A DNA stretch of 64,000 nt from Sphingomonadales bacterium (GCA_016707885.1 JADJGU010000001.1:248001-312000); one strand, 5' to 3'; positions 16,071 to 24,582 are shown, counted from the stretch's first letter. Notes: generated from the letters alone by a model not told the origin. Translations and numbers: made by a program.

Positions 16071-17609
16071 TTACTCCGCCGCTTCCAGCATCGGCTCTGC
16101 AGCCACTTCTACCGGTTTCACCATCTGCCCGGCCTTTGAGAACAGCATAATGCCATCCTCGATCGGCTCCTCTGTCAGGATCTTCTTCTCGGCCTGGTAA
16201 TCCTGCAGCACACGCCACGGATGGCGGTCGCCATTTTTGGGCAGCTTGTCAAACGAGCGCGCGAAATAGCCTGAGGAGAAATCGTCGACCCAGGGCAGGC
16301 GCGGCATATCGGCGTCGGCCAGATGCGGGTTGGCGATCTGCACACCCTTTACATCCATCGTTTTCAGCAGGCGGCAGACATAATCGGCAACAATATCGGT
16401 CTTCAGAGTCCAGCTGGCATTCACATAGCCAAACACGCTCGCCATGTTCGGGATATCGTTGAACATCATGCCTTTATAGCTGACATGCTCATGCGGCGCG
16501 GTCGCCTTACCATCAATGCTGAGATTGGTCTTGCCCATCATCACCAAATTTAGGCCGGTTGCCGAAACGACAATATCCGCGTCCAGCTCGCGGCCAGATT
16601 TCAGCTTGATTCCGGTCGGGGTGAAATGGTCGATATGGTCGGTGACAATCTCTGCCTTGCCGTCCGAAATCGCGTTGAACATATCGGCATCGGGCACAAG
16701 GCACAGCCGCTGCTCCCAAGGGGTGTAAGGCGGCTGGAAATCTTTTTCGAAATTCGGATAGTCGGCAGGCAACATCTTGCGCGCCATTTCGAGCAGCCGC
16801 TTGCTCATTTTCTCCGGTTTCTTGCGCGCCATGTTGTAGGCAAAACGCTGCATGATGATGTTGCGCCAGCGGGTGATCTTATACGCCATCATCTCAGGCA
16901 GGACGGCGCGCATGCTGTTGGCCAGCCAGTCCTTTGCCGGTCGTGAGACCATATAGGTCGGCGTGCGCTGCAGCATATAGACCTTCTCGGCGGTCTCGGC
17001 CATCACCGGCACGATGGTTACAGCAGTCGCGCCAGATCCGATGACAACTACCTTCTTGCCTGAATAATCAAGGTCTTCGGGCCAATGCTGCGGGTGGATG
17101 ATGCGTCCGGTATAGCTCGCCTCTTGCGGGAATTCGGGGCGATAGCCTTGATCATAATCATAATAGCCTGCGCACATGAACAGGAAGTTGGCGGTGAACT
17201 GCACCTCCGCACCATCCTCTTCGCGGCGCGCGGTTACCGTCCAGCAGGCCTTGTCCGTCGACCAGTCTGCACCCAGCACGCGGTGGCGGAAACGGATATT
17301 GGGCGTGATGCCATATTCGTCGGCGGTTTCATGGACATATTTGTGAATCGCCGGGCCATCTGCAATCGCTTTCACCTCGGTCCAGGGTTTGAAGCGATAG
17401 CCGAGCGTGTGCATATCCGAATCCGAACGGATGCCGGGATAGCGGAACAGATCCCACGTCCCGCCCATATCGGCGCGCTGTTCGATGACGGCATAGCTTT
17501 TGCCCGGACATTGCATGGTAAGATGCGCGGCAGCCGCGATCCCCGAAAGCCCCGCTCCCACAATCAGGACATCAAATTCGCCACCATGCTGCTTCGCCGC
17601 CATTGTCAT
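16071..17609 (-). CDS. flavin-containing / Baeyer-Villiger-type monooxygenase
   Basis: A 512-residue FAD enzyme. Two dinucleotide-binding motifs are visible: GAGLSGIAAAAHL near residue 18 for FAD, and GSGATAVTI near residue 190 for NADPH. FRYPGIRSDSDMHTLGY lies between them and is typical of the class B flavoprotein monooxygenases related to ethionamide monooxygenase EthA. Such enzymes insert oxygen next to ketones or oxidise S and N atoms. The substrate is unknown. The gene converges with the envelope protein, three bases apart. An imperfect inverted repeat of TTAAG lies just upstream of the start and might be an operator. Confidence 0.9.
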   Translation of the reverse strand: MTMAAKQHGGEFDVLIVGAGLSGIAAAAHLTMQCPGKSYAVIEQRADMGGTWDLFRYPGIRSDSDMHTLGYRFKPWTEVKAIADGPAIHKYVHETADEYGITPNIRFRHRVLGADWSTDKACWTVTARREEDGAEVQFTANFLFMCAGYYDYDQGYRPEFPQEASYTGRIIHPQHWPEDLDYSGKKVVVIGSGATAVTIVPVMAETAEKVYMLQRTPTYMVSRPAKDWLANSMRAVLPEMMAYKITRWRNIIMQRFAYNMARKKPEKMSKRLLEMARKMLPADYPNFEKDFQPPYTPWEQRLCLVPDADMFNAISDGKAEIVTDHIDHFTPTGIKLKSGRELDADIVVSATGLNLVMMGKTNLSIDGKATAPHEHVSYKGMMFNDIPNMASVFGYVNASWTLKTDIVADYVCRLLKTMDVKGVQIANPHLADADMPRLPWVDDFSSGYFARSFDKLPKNGDRHPWRVLQDYQAEKKILTEEPIEDGIMLFSKAGQMVKPVEVAAEPMLEAAE

Positions 17610-17683
17610 CTCCTATGCGCTTTTTAAGTGTGCGCTTAAGAGGAAGACTTACTTAAATGGTTGCTGATTGCAACCCAATAGCG

Positions 17684-19054
17684 TCAGTCGTCAGCTATCG
17701 CCCCGAACAGGTCATGCTCGTCGGCATCTTCTATCGCAACTTCAACGATATCGCCCGCCTGCAGCGTTCTTGGAACATCGCGCAGAAAGACATTTCCGTC
17801 GATTTCAGGCGCATCGGCTTGGCTGCGCGCGGTGGCACCGATACTGCCGTCCTCATCCGAATCCCCGACCTCGTCGATAATCACGGGCAGCGTTCGGCCG
17901 ACCTTCGCGGCGAGTTTTGCAGCGCTGATCGCGGCGGTTTTCTCCATGATGCGTTGATAGCGCTCTTCCTTGACCTCTTCGGGCACTGGATTGGGCAACG
18001 CATTGGCGGCGGCTCCTTCGACGGGTTCAAACCGGAAGGCGCCGACACGGTCCAACTGCGCCTCATCGAGCCAGTCGAGCAGATATTGGAAATCCGCCTC
18101 GGTTTCACCGGGAAAGCCAACAACAAAGCTGGAACGGATCGCGATATCGGGCGCGATGCTGCGCCAGTTGCGAATGCGTTCAAGCACCTTGGCCTCATTG
18201 GCAGGCCGCTTCATCGATTTGAGTACCGAAGGCGCAGCATGCTGGAACGGGATATCGAGATAAGGCGTTAGCAGCCCTTCAGCCATCAACGGGATGACAT
18301 CATCCACATGCGGATAGGGATAGACATAGTGCAACCGCACCCAAGGCGCTTTGCCCTCCAATGTCCGCAAGTGCCCCAGTTCGCGCGCAAGATCGGTCAT
18401 GTGCGCGCGCACCTGCCGCCCTTTCCATTCGCGCGGTTCGTGGCGGGTATCGACGCCATAGGCCGACGTATCCTGGCTGATAACCAGCAGTTCCTTTGTG
18501 CCCGCCGACACCAGTTTCTCTGCTTCGCGCAGTACCGCATCAATCCGGCGGCTGGCCAGTTTCCCGCGCAAGGACGGGATGATGCAGAAGGCGCAGCTAT
18601 GGTTGCAGCCTTCGGATATCTTCAGATAGCTGTAATGGCGCGGGGTCAGTTTCAGCCCGCCTTCGGGAACCAGATCGACAAAGGCGCCGCGCGCAGGCGG
18701 GGCGGCGGCGTGCACCGCAGCGACGACATCCTCATATTGATGCGCGCCAGTTACGGCCAACACTTCGGGGAAGCGAGCACGGATCAGCTCGGCTTCATTA
18801 CCCATGCAACCGGTCACGATGACGCGGCCATTTTCGGCAATCGCTTCGCCAATCGCCTCAAGGCTTTCTTCCTTGGCGCTGTCAAGGAATCCGCAGGTGT
18901 TGACGAGAACCACGTCTGCGCCCTCATAATCTGGCGACATCGCATAGCCATCTGCGCGCAACTTGGTGAGGATGCGTTCACTGTCGACCAGCGCCTTTGG
19001 GCAGCCAAGCGACACCATGCCCACCTTGGGCGCTTCTTGAATTTTCGTTGCCAT
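17684..19054 (-). CDS. rimO: ribosomal protein S12 methylthiotransferase RimO
   Basis: A 456-residue radical SAM enzyme that methylthiolates an aspartate of ribosomal protein S12. The N-terminal MTTase domain begins VGMVSLGCPKALVDSE, the RimO hallmark, with Cys ligands there, in NTCGFLD and in VTGCMG. The radical SAM cluster motif CNHSCAFC follows near residue 145, and a TRAM RNA-binding domain ends the protein. The frame is open to 19093, but MATKIQEAP at 19054 is the sensible start. It is monocistronic by position. Confidence 0.95.
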   Translation of the reverse strand: MATKIQEAPKVGMVSLGCPKALVDSERILTKLRADGYAMSPDYEGADVVLVNTCGFLDSAKEESLEAIGEAIAENGRVIVTGCMGNEAELIRARFPEVLAVTGAHQYEDVVAAVHAAAPPARGAFVDLVPEGGLKLTPRHYSYLKISEGCNHSCAFCIIPSLRGKLASRRIDAVLREAEKLVSAGTKELLVISQDTSAYGVDTRHEPREWKGRQVRAHMTDLARELGHLRTLEGKAPWVRLHYVYPYPHVDDVIPLMAEGLLTPYLDIPFQHAAPSVLKSMKRPANEAKVLERIRNWRSIAPDIAIRSSFVVGFPGETEADFQYLLDWLDEAQLDRVGAFRFEPVEGAAANALPNPVPEEVKEERYQRIMEKTAAISAAKLAAKVGRTLPVIIDEVGDSDEDGSIGATARSQADAPEIDGNVFLRDVPRTLQAGDIVEVAIEDADEHDLFGAIADD

Positions 19055-19135
19055 GATGGCGGCGCGCATAGGCGTTTTGCACGCACTTGTCACGAAGTGC
19101 GTTCACGCGCATGATGGAGCCGGGAGGAAACAGAC

Positions 19136-19537
19136 ATGGCAAACGCAAATCTATTGGCAATTCTGGTTGCGGCTGCAGCGGGCTTTCTTGTCGGCGGCCT
19201 TTGGTATGGCCCCTTGTTCGGAAAGGCTTGGCAGCACGAAATCGGGCTGTCGGACGACGACATAAAATCATCCAACATGGCCAAGATATTCGGGCTGACT
19301 TTCCTTTTCAGTATCCTGTCGGCGGTGTTCCTCGGCCACCTACTCGCACATTTTGACACAGACTTTTATCGCACGATGATGATCTCGACCGGCATCGCCC
19401 TAGGCTTTGTCGCACCTGCAATCGGAACCAACTATCTGTTTGGTCGCAAATCGGGCAAGCTGTTCGCCATCGATGCAGGATACTGGATCGTCTTTTACGC
19501 CGCGATGGGGCTGGTTTTCGGGCTGTTAGGGGCCTGA
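19136..19537 (+). CDS. DUF1761 family membrane protein
   Basis: A 133-residue protein with four hydrophobic helices. The first contains GGLWYGPLFGKAW, a hallmark of DUF1761 proteins, and a later helix carries LGFVAPAIGTNYLFGRK. A good ribosome site (GGGAGGAAACAG) precedes ATG 19136. The family is widespread in bacteria and has no established function. Its 3' end overlaps the convergent Rrf2 regulator gene by 43 bases, so antisense interference between the two transcripts is possible. Confidence 0.85.
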   Translation: MANANLLAILVAAAAGFLVGGLWYGPLFGKAWQHEIGLSDDDIKSSNMAKIFGLTFLFSILSAVFLGHLLAHFDTDFYRTMMISTGIALGFVAPAIGTNYLFGRKSGKLFAIDAGYWIVFYAAMGLVFGLLGA

Positions 19538-19968
19538 TCGAAAGCCTTCAACTGCCTCAGGAAACGGTTTCGATCGGGTAGCAGATCCGAAAGCATATAT
19601 TCGTCAAGCTTGTCGAGAAACGCCGCCAGCGCTCCGTTCAGCGCGCCCTGCAGCCCGCAAGCGCCAGCAACCGGACAACTGTTTGACCCGCGATCGAAAC
19701 ATTCGACGAAGCTCTCGAGACTTTCCAGCTTGCGCACGACAAAACCGACATTGATCGCTTCGGGAGCCACGGCAAGCGCGAAGCCACCGCTGCGCCCGCG
19801 CCGGGCCTCTATCAATTGCAATTCCACCAGACTGCGTGCCACCTTCATCAGGTGGTTGCGCGAAATTCCGTAGGCCCCTGCGATTTCATCGACCGACGCC
19901 TGATCGGATTTAGTCGCCAGATACATCAGTATCCGCAGCGCATAATCGGTGTGCAGGTTCAATCGCAT
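19495..19968 (-). CDS. nsrR: Rrf2-family regulator, NsrR-like nitric oxide sensor
   Basis: A 157-residue protein with an N-terminal winged helix (residues 1-60, including ISRNHLMKVARSL as recognition region) and three cysteines, C90-X7-C98-X5-C104, in ECFDRGSNSCPVAGAC. That spacing equals the cluster ligands of Bacillus NsrR and differs from IscR. NsrR carries an iron-sulfur cluster that nitric oxide destroys, releasing repression. The divergent gene is a truncated globin and two operator-like sites lie between them, supporting the NsrR assignment. The symbol is inferred from motif and context. The regulator probably also represses itself. Confidence 0.85.
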   Translation of the reverse strand: MRLNLHTDYALRILMYLATKSDQASVDEIAGAYGISRNHLMKVARSLVELQLIEARRGRSGGFALAVAPEAINVGFVVRKLESLESFVECFDRGSNSCPVAGACGLQGALNGALAAFLDKLDEYMLSDLLPDRNRFLRQLKAFDQAPNSPKTSPIAA

Positions 19969-19970
19969 TA

Positions 19971-19993
19971 AAGTTGTATATCAAATGTTGCTT
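19971..19993. promoter_or_regulatory. NsrR-like operator, site 1
   Basis: A 23-base imperfect palindrome in the 11-1-11 format of the proteobacterial NsrR box (AAGATGYATTT-N-AAATRCATCTT). The right half, AAATGTTGCTT, and the left start, AAGTTGTAT, fit with several mismatches. It sits immediately before the nsrR start codon, so binding would block nsrR transcription. Centre at 19982. Confidence 0.55.
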
Positions 19994-20011
19994 TTAGGCG
20001 CAATGCACTTA

Positions 20012-20034
20012 TAGGTGCATTTCAAATACCACTT
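20012..20034. promoter_or_regulatory. NsrR-like operator, site 2
   Basis: The better of the two sites. The left half TAGGTGCATTT matches the NsrR half-site in nine of eleven positions and the right half AAATACCACTT in most. Its centre at 20023 lies 41 bases from site 1, about four helical turns, so two dimers could bind the same DNA face. It overlaps the expected start region of the globin transcript. Confidence 0.65.
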
Positions 20035-20047
20035 AATGAGTCGTATC

Positions 20048-20509
20048 ATGACAACGCATCCCTATTCCGCCTCTGCGCGCCAGGCCAAGAAAGCAGCTGC
20101 CGAGGCTGTCGGCATTGACGAGGCCTATATCGGCCTAATGGTCGAAAGCTTTTATGCACAAATCCGCAGCGATGCGATGCTGGGGCCGATCTTCAACAGC
20201 CGAATCAAGGCTTGGCCCGAGCATCTTGAGCGAATGAAGCAATTCTGGCGGTCGGTCTTGCACAACAGCGGCAGTTTTTCGGGCAATCCGATGCTGAAAC
20301 ATGTGGCAATCCCGCAGATCGAGGCCATCGAGTTCAATCACTGGCTCTCCCTTTTCAAACAAACCCTTGCGGATACCGCGCCATCTGAGGCCGCCCAGGA
20401 TCTGATACTCGGTCGCGCGCACATGATTGCCGATAGCCTATTGACCGGGATTCGCATCCATCGCGATGGCCACCTCGCCTCCAGTATGAAGGATGTTCAC
20501 CATGCTTGA
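20048..20509 (+). CDS. group III truncated hemoglobin
   Basis: A 153-residue heme protein. FYAQIRSDAMLGPIFN, FWRSVL and PMLKHVAIP (containing the proposed proximal heme His) are the family landmarks, followed by FNHWLSLFKQTL. Group III globins bind oxygen and nitric oxide; in Campylobacter one is part of the NO response. ATG 20048 has GAG about eight bases upstream; ATG 20036 is possible but directly abuts operator site 2. The gene heads a three-gene overlapping operon divergent from nsrR, implying induction by NO. Confidence 0.9.
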   Translation: MTTHPYSASARQAKKAAAEAVGIDEAYIGLMVESFYAQIRSDAMLGPIFNSRIKAWPEHLERMKQFWRSVLHNSGSFSGNPMLKHVAIPQIEAIEFNHWLSLFKQTLADTAPSEAAQDLILGRAHMIADSLLTGIRIHRDGHLASSMKDVHHA

Positions 20510-20951
20510 TGAATTGCAGAGCGCAGCCCTTGTCGAACAAACGCCCGTACCGCTTGATGCTGCACGCCCCGTTCGGATCATTCCTGACATCCCTGTTCAG
20601 CCAGAGGCAACCGATCTGCAGATCCCCAAATCGGTATGGCACGTCATGTGGGCATGCTACGCATTGTTCTTCCTCGGCCTGCTCGCAGCCATTGGCACCG
20701 AACTTTCGGGCCTGTTCATGCTGACTATAAGCGCTGCTTATACATTCATGTTTTTCGGGACAGCCGCTGTGTTGTTCGGCCTGAATCCGCCCCGGAAAAA
20801 ATCGCACTTCGAACATGGCATTGGCGTCCTCGAAACCCGGCCCGGCCCGATGAGCCGCAGCGCAGTTGCAGGACAGATATTGGCCGTACCGCTTTGTATT
20901 GCGCTGTTCGGCATTTCGATAGCGGTGATCGCAAGGGCGGTCGGTTTGTGA
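20502..20951 (+). CDS. three-helix membrane protein in the NO-response operon
   Basis: A 149-residue protein with about 45 soluble N-terminal residues and then helices near 50-70, 72-92 and 123-146. It begins with ATG 20502 inside the end of the globin gene (8-base overlap) and its stop overlaps the next start, so all three are almost certainly translated together. I do not recognise the family. There is no clear heme- or metal-binding His/Cys pattern in the helices. A membrane partner of the globin is conceivable but is inference from context only. Confidence 0.75.
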   Translation: MLDELQSAALVEQTPVPLDAARPVRIIPDIPVQPEATDLQIPKSVWHVMWACYALFFLGLLAAIGTELSGLFMLTISAAYTFMFFGTAAVLFGLNPPRKKSHFEHGIGVLETRPGPMSRSAVAGQILAVPLCIALFGISIAVIARAVGL

Positions 20952-21235
20952 GCGATCCGGCCGCCTTACCTGCATCGGCCGCGCCCTATCGCAAAATCGG
21001 GCCGTTCGATGCGACGACACTTCCTTCAGGCCTGCGCGCGGAGCACCGCCTGAAAGAGGATGTGTGGGGAAAACTCGAACTGCTGGAAGGCTCGGTAGAC
21101 TTCGTCTGGGACGATGGCCGCACCGCTAATCGCCACAGGCTCGCCACAGGCAATATCCAGTGGGTTACGCCAACGACCCCGCACCATCTGGAAGTGTCGG
21201 GGCCGTTCCGGCTGACAATCGAATTCTGGAAATAG
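20948..21235 (+). CDS. DUF1971 (TehB-like cupin) domain protein
   Basis: A 95-residue single-domain protein. LKEDVWGKLELLEGSVDF, WVTPTTPHHLE and the ending LTIEFW follow the DUF1971 pattern, a small cupin-like domain also found fused to some tellurite-resistance TehB proteins. HHLE may hold a metal. The start is GTG 20948, overlapping the previous stop (GTGA). The open frame continues upstream but would be a shadow of the membrane protein. Its place behind an NsrR-controlled globin suggests a role under nitrosative stress. Confidence 0.8.
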   Translation: MSDPAALPASAAPYRKIGPFDATTLPSGLRAEHRLKEDVWGKLELLEGSVDFVWDDGRTANRHRLATGNIQWVTPTTPHHLEVSGPFRLTIEFWK

Positions 21236-21241
21236 CGCCGT

Positions 21242-22006
21242 TCAGGAATAAGCGGCGCGCAGCACGTCCAGCGATTCACGATGGGTCAGATCGAGTTGCA
21301 GCGGCGTGACCGAGATGAAACCGTCATCGACGACTTCGAGGTCGGTATCGTGGCCCGAAGTATGCTCGACACCGTGCAGGCCGAACCAATAATAGTCGTA
21401 ACCGCGCGGGTCAGTTCCCTTGACGATTGAGCCGCGGCTGTAATCGTGGAAACCCTGCCGCACCACCTGAATGCCCTTGACGGCATCGGGGGCGATTGCG
21501 GGAAAGTTAATGTTGGTCAGCGTGCGCGGCACAAACGGCGTTTCGAGCAGCGGCGCGAGCACCTTTGCTCCCCATGCCTCGGCAGCGGAAAATGGCACGG
21601 CATCGCCCATGCCTTCCTTGCCATAGACCTGGCTCATCGCAATCGCGCGAACGCCCGCCAAGGCCCCTTCCATAGCGGCGGAGACGGTGCCTGAATAGGT
21701 GATGTCATCGCCCAAATTGGCCCCGCGATTGACGCCCGACAGGATCACATCGGGTTTGGCATCCTTCATGACCACGCCGAGCGCCATCATCACCGAATCG
21801 GTAGGTGTACCGGTAACCGAGAAATGCTGATGGCCATGCTGGCGTATACGCACCGGGCGGGTCAGCGTGAGCGAGTGGCCCGCACCCGAATTCTCCTCGG
21901 CGGGGGCGACAATCCAGATATCGTCGCTGAATTCGCGTGCGATCTTTTCGAGGACCTTGAGGCCGGGGGCGTTCACGCCGTCGTCATTGGTGAGAAGTAT
22001 GCGCAT
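21242..22006 (-). CDS. surE: 5'/3'-nucleotidase SurE
   Basis: A 254-residue metal-dependent phosphatase of nucleoside monophosphates linked to stress survival. The N-terminal LLTNDDGVNAPGL provides the two Asp ligands, APAEENSGAGHSLT a Ser/Asn ligand, and VILSGVNRGANLGDD another Asn ligand. Length is normal. The ATG overlaps the serS stop by one base (ATGA arrangement), so serS and surE form an operon, a common pairing in alphaproteobacteria. Confidence 0.95.
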   Translation of the reverse strand: MRILLTNDDGVNAPGLKVLEKIAREFSDDIWIVAPAEENSGAGHSLTLTRPVRIRQHGHQHFSVTGTPTDSVMMALGVVMKDAKPDVILSGVNRGANLGDDITYSGTVSAAMEGALAGVRAIAMSQVYGKEGMGDAVPFSAAEAWGAKVLAPLLETPFVPRTLTNINFPAIAPDAVKGIQVVRQGFHDYSRGSIVKGTDPRGYDYYWFGLHGVEHTSGHDTDLEVVDDGFISVTPLQLDLTHRESLDVLRAAYS

Positions 22007-23286
22007 CAGTTCATCGGCTCCAACTTATCAAGTCCGCCCATATAGGGCTTCAGCACATCGGGAACCGACACACTTCCATCGGCATTCTGGTAGTTTTCAA
22101 TCACGGCAACGAGCGTGCGGCCTACTGCCAGCCCCGATCCGTTGAGCGTGTGGACAAAGGCCGTGCCTTTGCCTTCCGCCGGACGATAGCGGGCATTCAT
22201 CCGCCGCGCCTGGAAATCGCCACAGTTCGAACAGCTCGAAATCTCGCGGTACAGCCCCTGCCCCGGCAGCCAAACCTCCAGATCATAGGTTTTGCGCGCA
22301 CCAAAGCCCATGTCGCCTGTGCACAGCAACAGCTTGCGATAGGGCAGGTTCAGCGCCTGCAAAACGCTTTCCGCCGCCGCCGTCATCCGCTCATGTTCGG
22401 CAACGCTGTCTTCGGGGCGGGTGATCGAGACCAGTTCGACCTTTTCAAACTGGTGCTGCCGGATAAGGCCCTTTGTGTCCTTCCCTGCTGCACCTGCTTC
22501 GGAACGAAAGCAAAGGGTGTGCGCAGTCATGCGAAAGGGCAGCTCTGCGTCGTCCAGAATTTTGCCGCTCACGCTGCTGGTCAGTGACACCTCTGCAGTA
22601 GGAATGAGCCACCGCCCATCGGTTGTGCGAAAGGAATCTTCGGCAAATTTCGGCAATTTATCAGTGCCGTACATGGCAGCATCATTGACGAGGACGGGCG
22701 TGTTGCACTCGGCATAACCATTGGTCCCGGTCTGGTGGTCGAGCATGAACTGGCCAAGTGCCCGGTTGAGCCGCGCCATCTGCCCGCGCATGAAGGTGAA
22801 GCGAGCGCCCGAAATCGCCACTCCGGTTTCGAAATCAAGGCCCAGCGGCGGGCCGATCTCGCTATGGTCCTTGGCCACGAAATCGAAGGTGCGCGGAGTG
22901 CCCCAACGGCTGACTTCGACATTGTCATTCTCGTCGTTACCTTCCGGCACCTCGTCGAAAGGCAGGTTCGGGATGGAGGCGAGGAGCGCATCCAATTCGC
23001 TGGAAACGCTCCGTTCCTGCTCCTCAAGCTGAGGCAGCTTTTCCTTGAGCAAGCCAACCTCGGCCTTCAGCGCATCCGCGGTCGCGGCATCGCCCTTGCC
23101 CATCGCGGCCCCGATCGCCTTAGACGCCTCATTGCGGCGCGACTGACCCTCTTGCAGTTCAATGAGTACTGACCGACGGCGTTCGTCGAGTGCAAGGATT
23201 TCGGCAGTTACGGCCGCAACACCTCGGCGCGCCAGTGCAGAGTCGAATGCGGCAGGGTTTTCGCGGATGGATTTCAGGTCGTGCAT
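22006..23286 (-). CDS. serS: seryl-tRNA synthetase
   Basis: A 426-residue class II synthetase charging tRNA-Ser. The N-terminal 100 residues form the coiled-coil arm that contacts the tRNA long variable loop (GQSRRNEASKAIG...LLKEKLPQLEEQE). Motif 2 is seen in CFRSEAGAAGKDTKG and motif 3 in GSGLAVGRTLVAVIEN. ATG 23286 (MHDLKSIRENP) is preferred to the TTG two codons earlier. It is the first gene of the serS-surE pair. Confidence 0.97.
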   Translation of the reverse strand: MHDLKSIRENPAAFDSALARRGVAAVTAEILALDERRRSVLIELQEGQSRRNEASKAIGAAMGKGDAATADALKAEVGLLKEKLPQLEEQERSVSSELDALLASIPNLPFDEVPEGNDENDNVEVSRWGTPRTFDFVAKDHSEIGPPLGLDFETGVAISGARFTFMRGQMARLNRALGQFMLDHQTGTNGYAECNTPVLVNDAAMYGTDKLPKFAEDSFRTTDGRWLIPTAEVSLTSSVSGKILDDAELPFRMTAHTLCFRSEAGAAGKDTKGLIRQHQFEKVELVSITRPEDSVAEHERMTAAAESVLQALNLPYRKLLLCTGDMGFGARKTYDLEVWLPGQGLYREISSCSNCGDFQARRMNARYRPAEGKGTAFVHTLNGSGLAVGRTLVAVIENYQNADGSVSVPDVLKPYMGGLDKLEPMN

Positions 23287-23339
23287 GGCCAAGGCCTATG
23301 CCGACCGGCGTGCGCCGGTGCAAGCATCATAAACGAAAA

Positions 23340-23359
23340 GGGCGGCCCGAAAGCCGCCC
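23340..23359 (-). terminator. intrinsic terminator downstream of the serine-rich protein gene
   Basis: A perfect 7-bp stem (GGGCGGC at 23340-23346 with GCCGCCC at 23353-23359) and a 6-base loop. Read on the minus strand it is followed by CTTTTCGTTT. It lies 26 bases after the stop of the PEP-CTERM-like gene and before serS on the same strand. Confidence 0.65.
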
Positions 23360-23385
23360 CCCTCAACATTCCCCTGTTACGAAGA

Positions 23386-24582
23386 TCAAGCCGCCTCGTC
23401 CTGCTTTTTCTTCTTCGCATTGCGGCGGCGGGCGAAGAGACCTGCTGCGGCTGCGCCAAAAAGCAAGACCATCGGCGGGGCCGGAACGTCGGTGCCACCG
23501 GTGCTGCTCGTACTGCCGCCGCTTGACGACGACGATGAGCTGGAGCTGGACGATGAGGAGCTGGACGAGCTGCTGCTCGACGACGATCCACTCGAACCCG
23601 TCGATCCAGTGCTGGTGCTGCCGCCAAAGCTGGACGAACCGCCTGACGAGCTGCTCGAAGAGCTGGAGGACGACGAACTGCTCGACGACGAGGAGGAGCC
23701 GCTCGAGCCGGACGACCCGCTGCTACCTGACGAGCCAGAGGATCCACTGCTGCCCGATGAGCCGCTCGATCCACCATTGCTGGAATGGCCACCGCTGCTG
23801 CCATGATGGCCGCCGCTGCTACCGCCCGGCTTGCCTCCCGTGCTGCCGCCGCCTGAAGACGAGCTCGACGAAGATGACGAACTGGAAGAGGATGAACTGC
23901 TCGACGACGAAGAACTCGAAGAACTTGTGCTATTGTTGCCCGACGAGGTCGATACGTTACCGCTCGAGGTGCTGACACCACCGGTCGAAGTCGATACGGC
24001 GCCCGACGATGTGCTTACCCCACCAGTCGAGGTGCTGACACCGCCGGTCGAAGTTGATGTGCTGACGCCGCCTGTTGAGGTCGAAACGCCACCTGAGGTG
24101 CTTGATGTGCTGGATCCGCCCGAGCCACCAGACGATGTGCTGGTTGAACCGGTCGAGGTCGACGAGACAACTACGGTGCTGCCGCCGCTGCTACCGCCGC
24201 CGCCAGAAAAACCGCCAAAGAAACCGCCGCCAAAGCCACCGCCAAAACCGCCGCCGATGACGACGGGTACGCCGCCACCGCTGCTGCCTACATCGCCCAT
24301 GGGGGGCAGCGGTGCATAGGGGATCGGCATCGGCATACCCTGCGCGATTGCGACAGGCTGCGGCATGCAAGTTGTCGTTGTGGTGCGAACAACCTTACGG
24401 ACGCGCTTGACCTTGCGGACAGGTGCATGGCGCGCAATCTTGCGTGCTTTCACATGCTTTTTGGCCTTGTGTACCTTGACCTGTGCAGGCGGTTGGTCCG
24501 CAATCTGCACTGCACCGCCGCCGATAAGGGCACCACCGCATGTACAGGCGCACAATTTCGCCAAAGCCATCCGTACTGACAT
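23386..24582 (-). CDS. serine/glycine-rich protein with PEP-CTERM-like C-terminal sorting signal
   Basis: A 398-residue, extremely biased protein. Order: short hydrophobic N-terminus with CACTCGGALIGGG (8-24), Lys/Arg-rich stretch (36-66), Pro/Met-rich part (72-97), Gly-rich part (100-134), then about 230 residues of mostly Ser and Gly with GGVSTST-type repeats near 164-215 and long Ser runs. Last come VPAP at 366-369, a hydrophobic helix and RRR at 385-387 with a basic tail. The VPxP-helix-basic tail resembles the PEP-CTERM signal processed by exosortases. It is probably an exported surface or matrix protein. No enzymatic domain is visible. The C-terminus runs longer after RRR than in typical PEP-CTERM proteins. 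Confidence 0.75.
   Translation of the reverse strand: MSVRMALAKLCACTCGGALIGGGAVQIADQPPAQVKVHKAKKHVKARKIARHAPVRKVKRVRKVVRTTTTTCMPQPVAIAQGMPMPIPYAPLPPMGDVGSSGGGVPVVIGGGFGGGFGGGFFGGFSGGGGSSGGSTVVVSSTSTGSTSTSSGGSGGSSTSSTSGGVSTSTGGVSTSTSTGGVSTSTGGVSTSSGAVSTSTGGVSTSSGNVSTSSGNNSTSSSSSSSSSSSSSSSSSSSSSSSSGGGSTGGKPGGSSGGHHGSSGGHSSNGGSSGSSGSSGSSGSSGSSGSSGSSGSSSSSSSSSSSSSSSSSSGGSSSFGGSTSTGSTGSSGSSSSSSSSSSSSSSSSSSSSSSGGSTSSTGGTDVPAPPMVLLFGAAAAGLFARRRNAKKKKQDEAA

Noticed and set aside
17624..17639. TTAAG-N6-CTTAA inverted repeat before the monooxygenase gene
   Set aside because: Arms of only five bases; could be an operator for a TetR-type regulator, but too weak to list as a site.
20004..20019. TGCAC-N6-GTGCA inverted repeat in the nsrR-globin gap
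   Set aside because: Overlaps the better NsrR-like site 2 and has short arms; probably a chance by-product of it.
23420..24319. Acidic Asp/Glu/Pro/Leu-rich open frames on the plus strand
   Set aside because: They are the complement of the serine and glycine codons of the serine-rich protein; the acidic runs simply mirror TCG/AGC codons.
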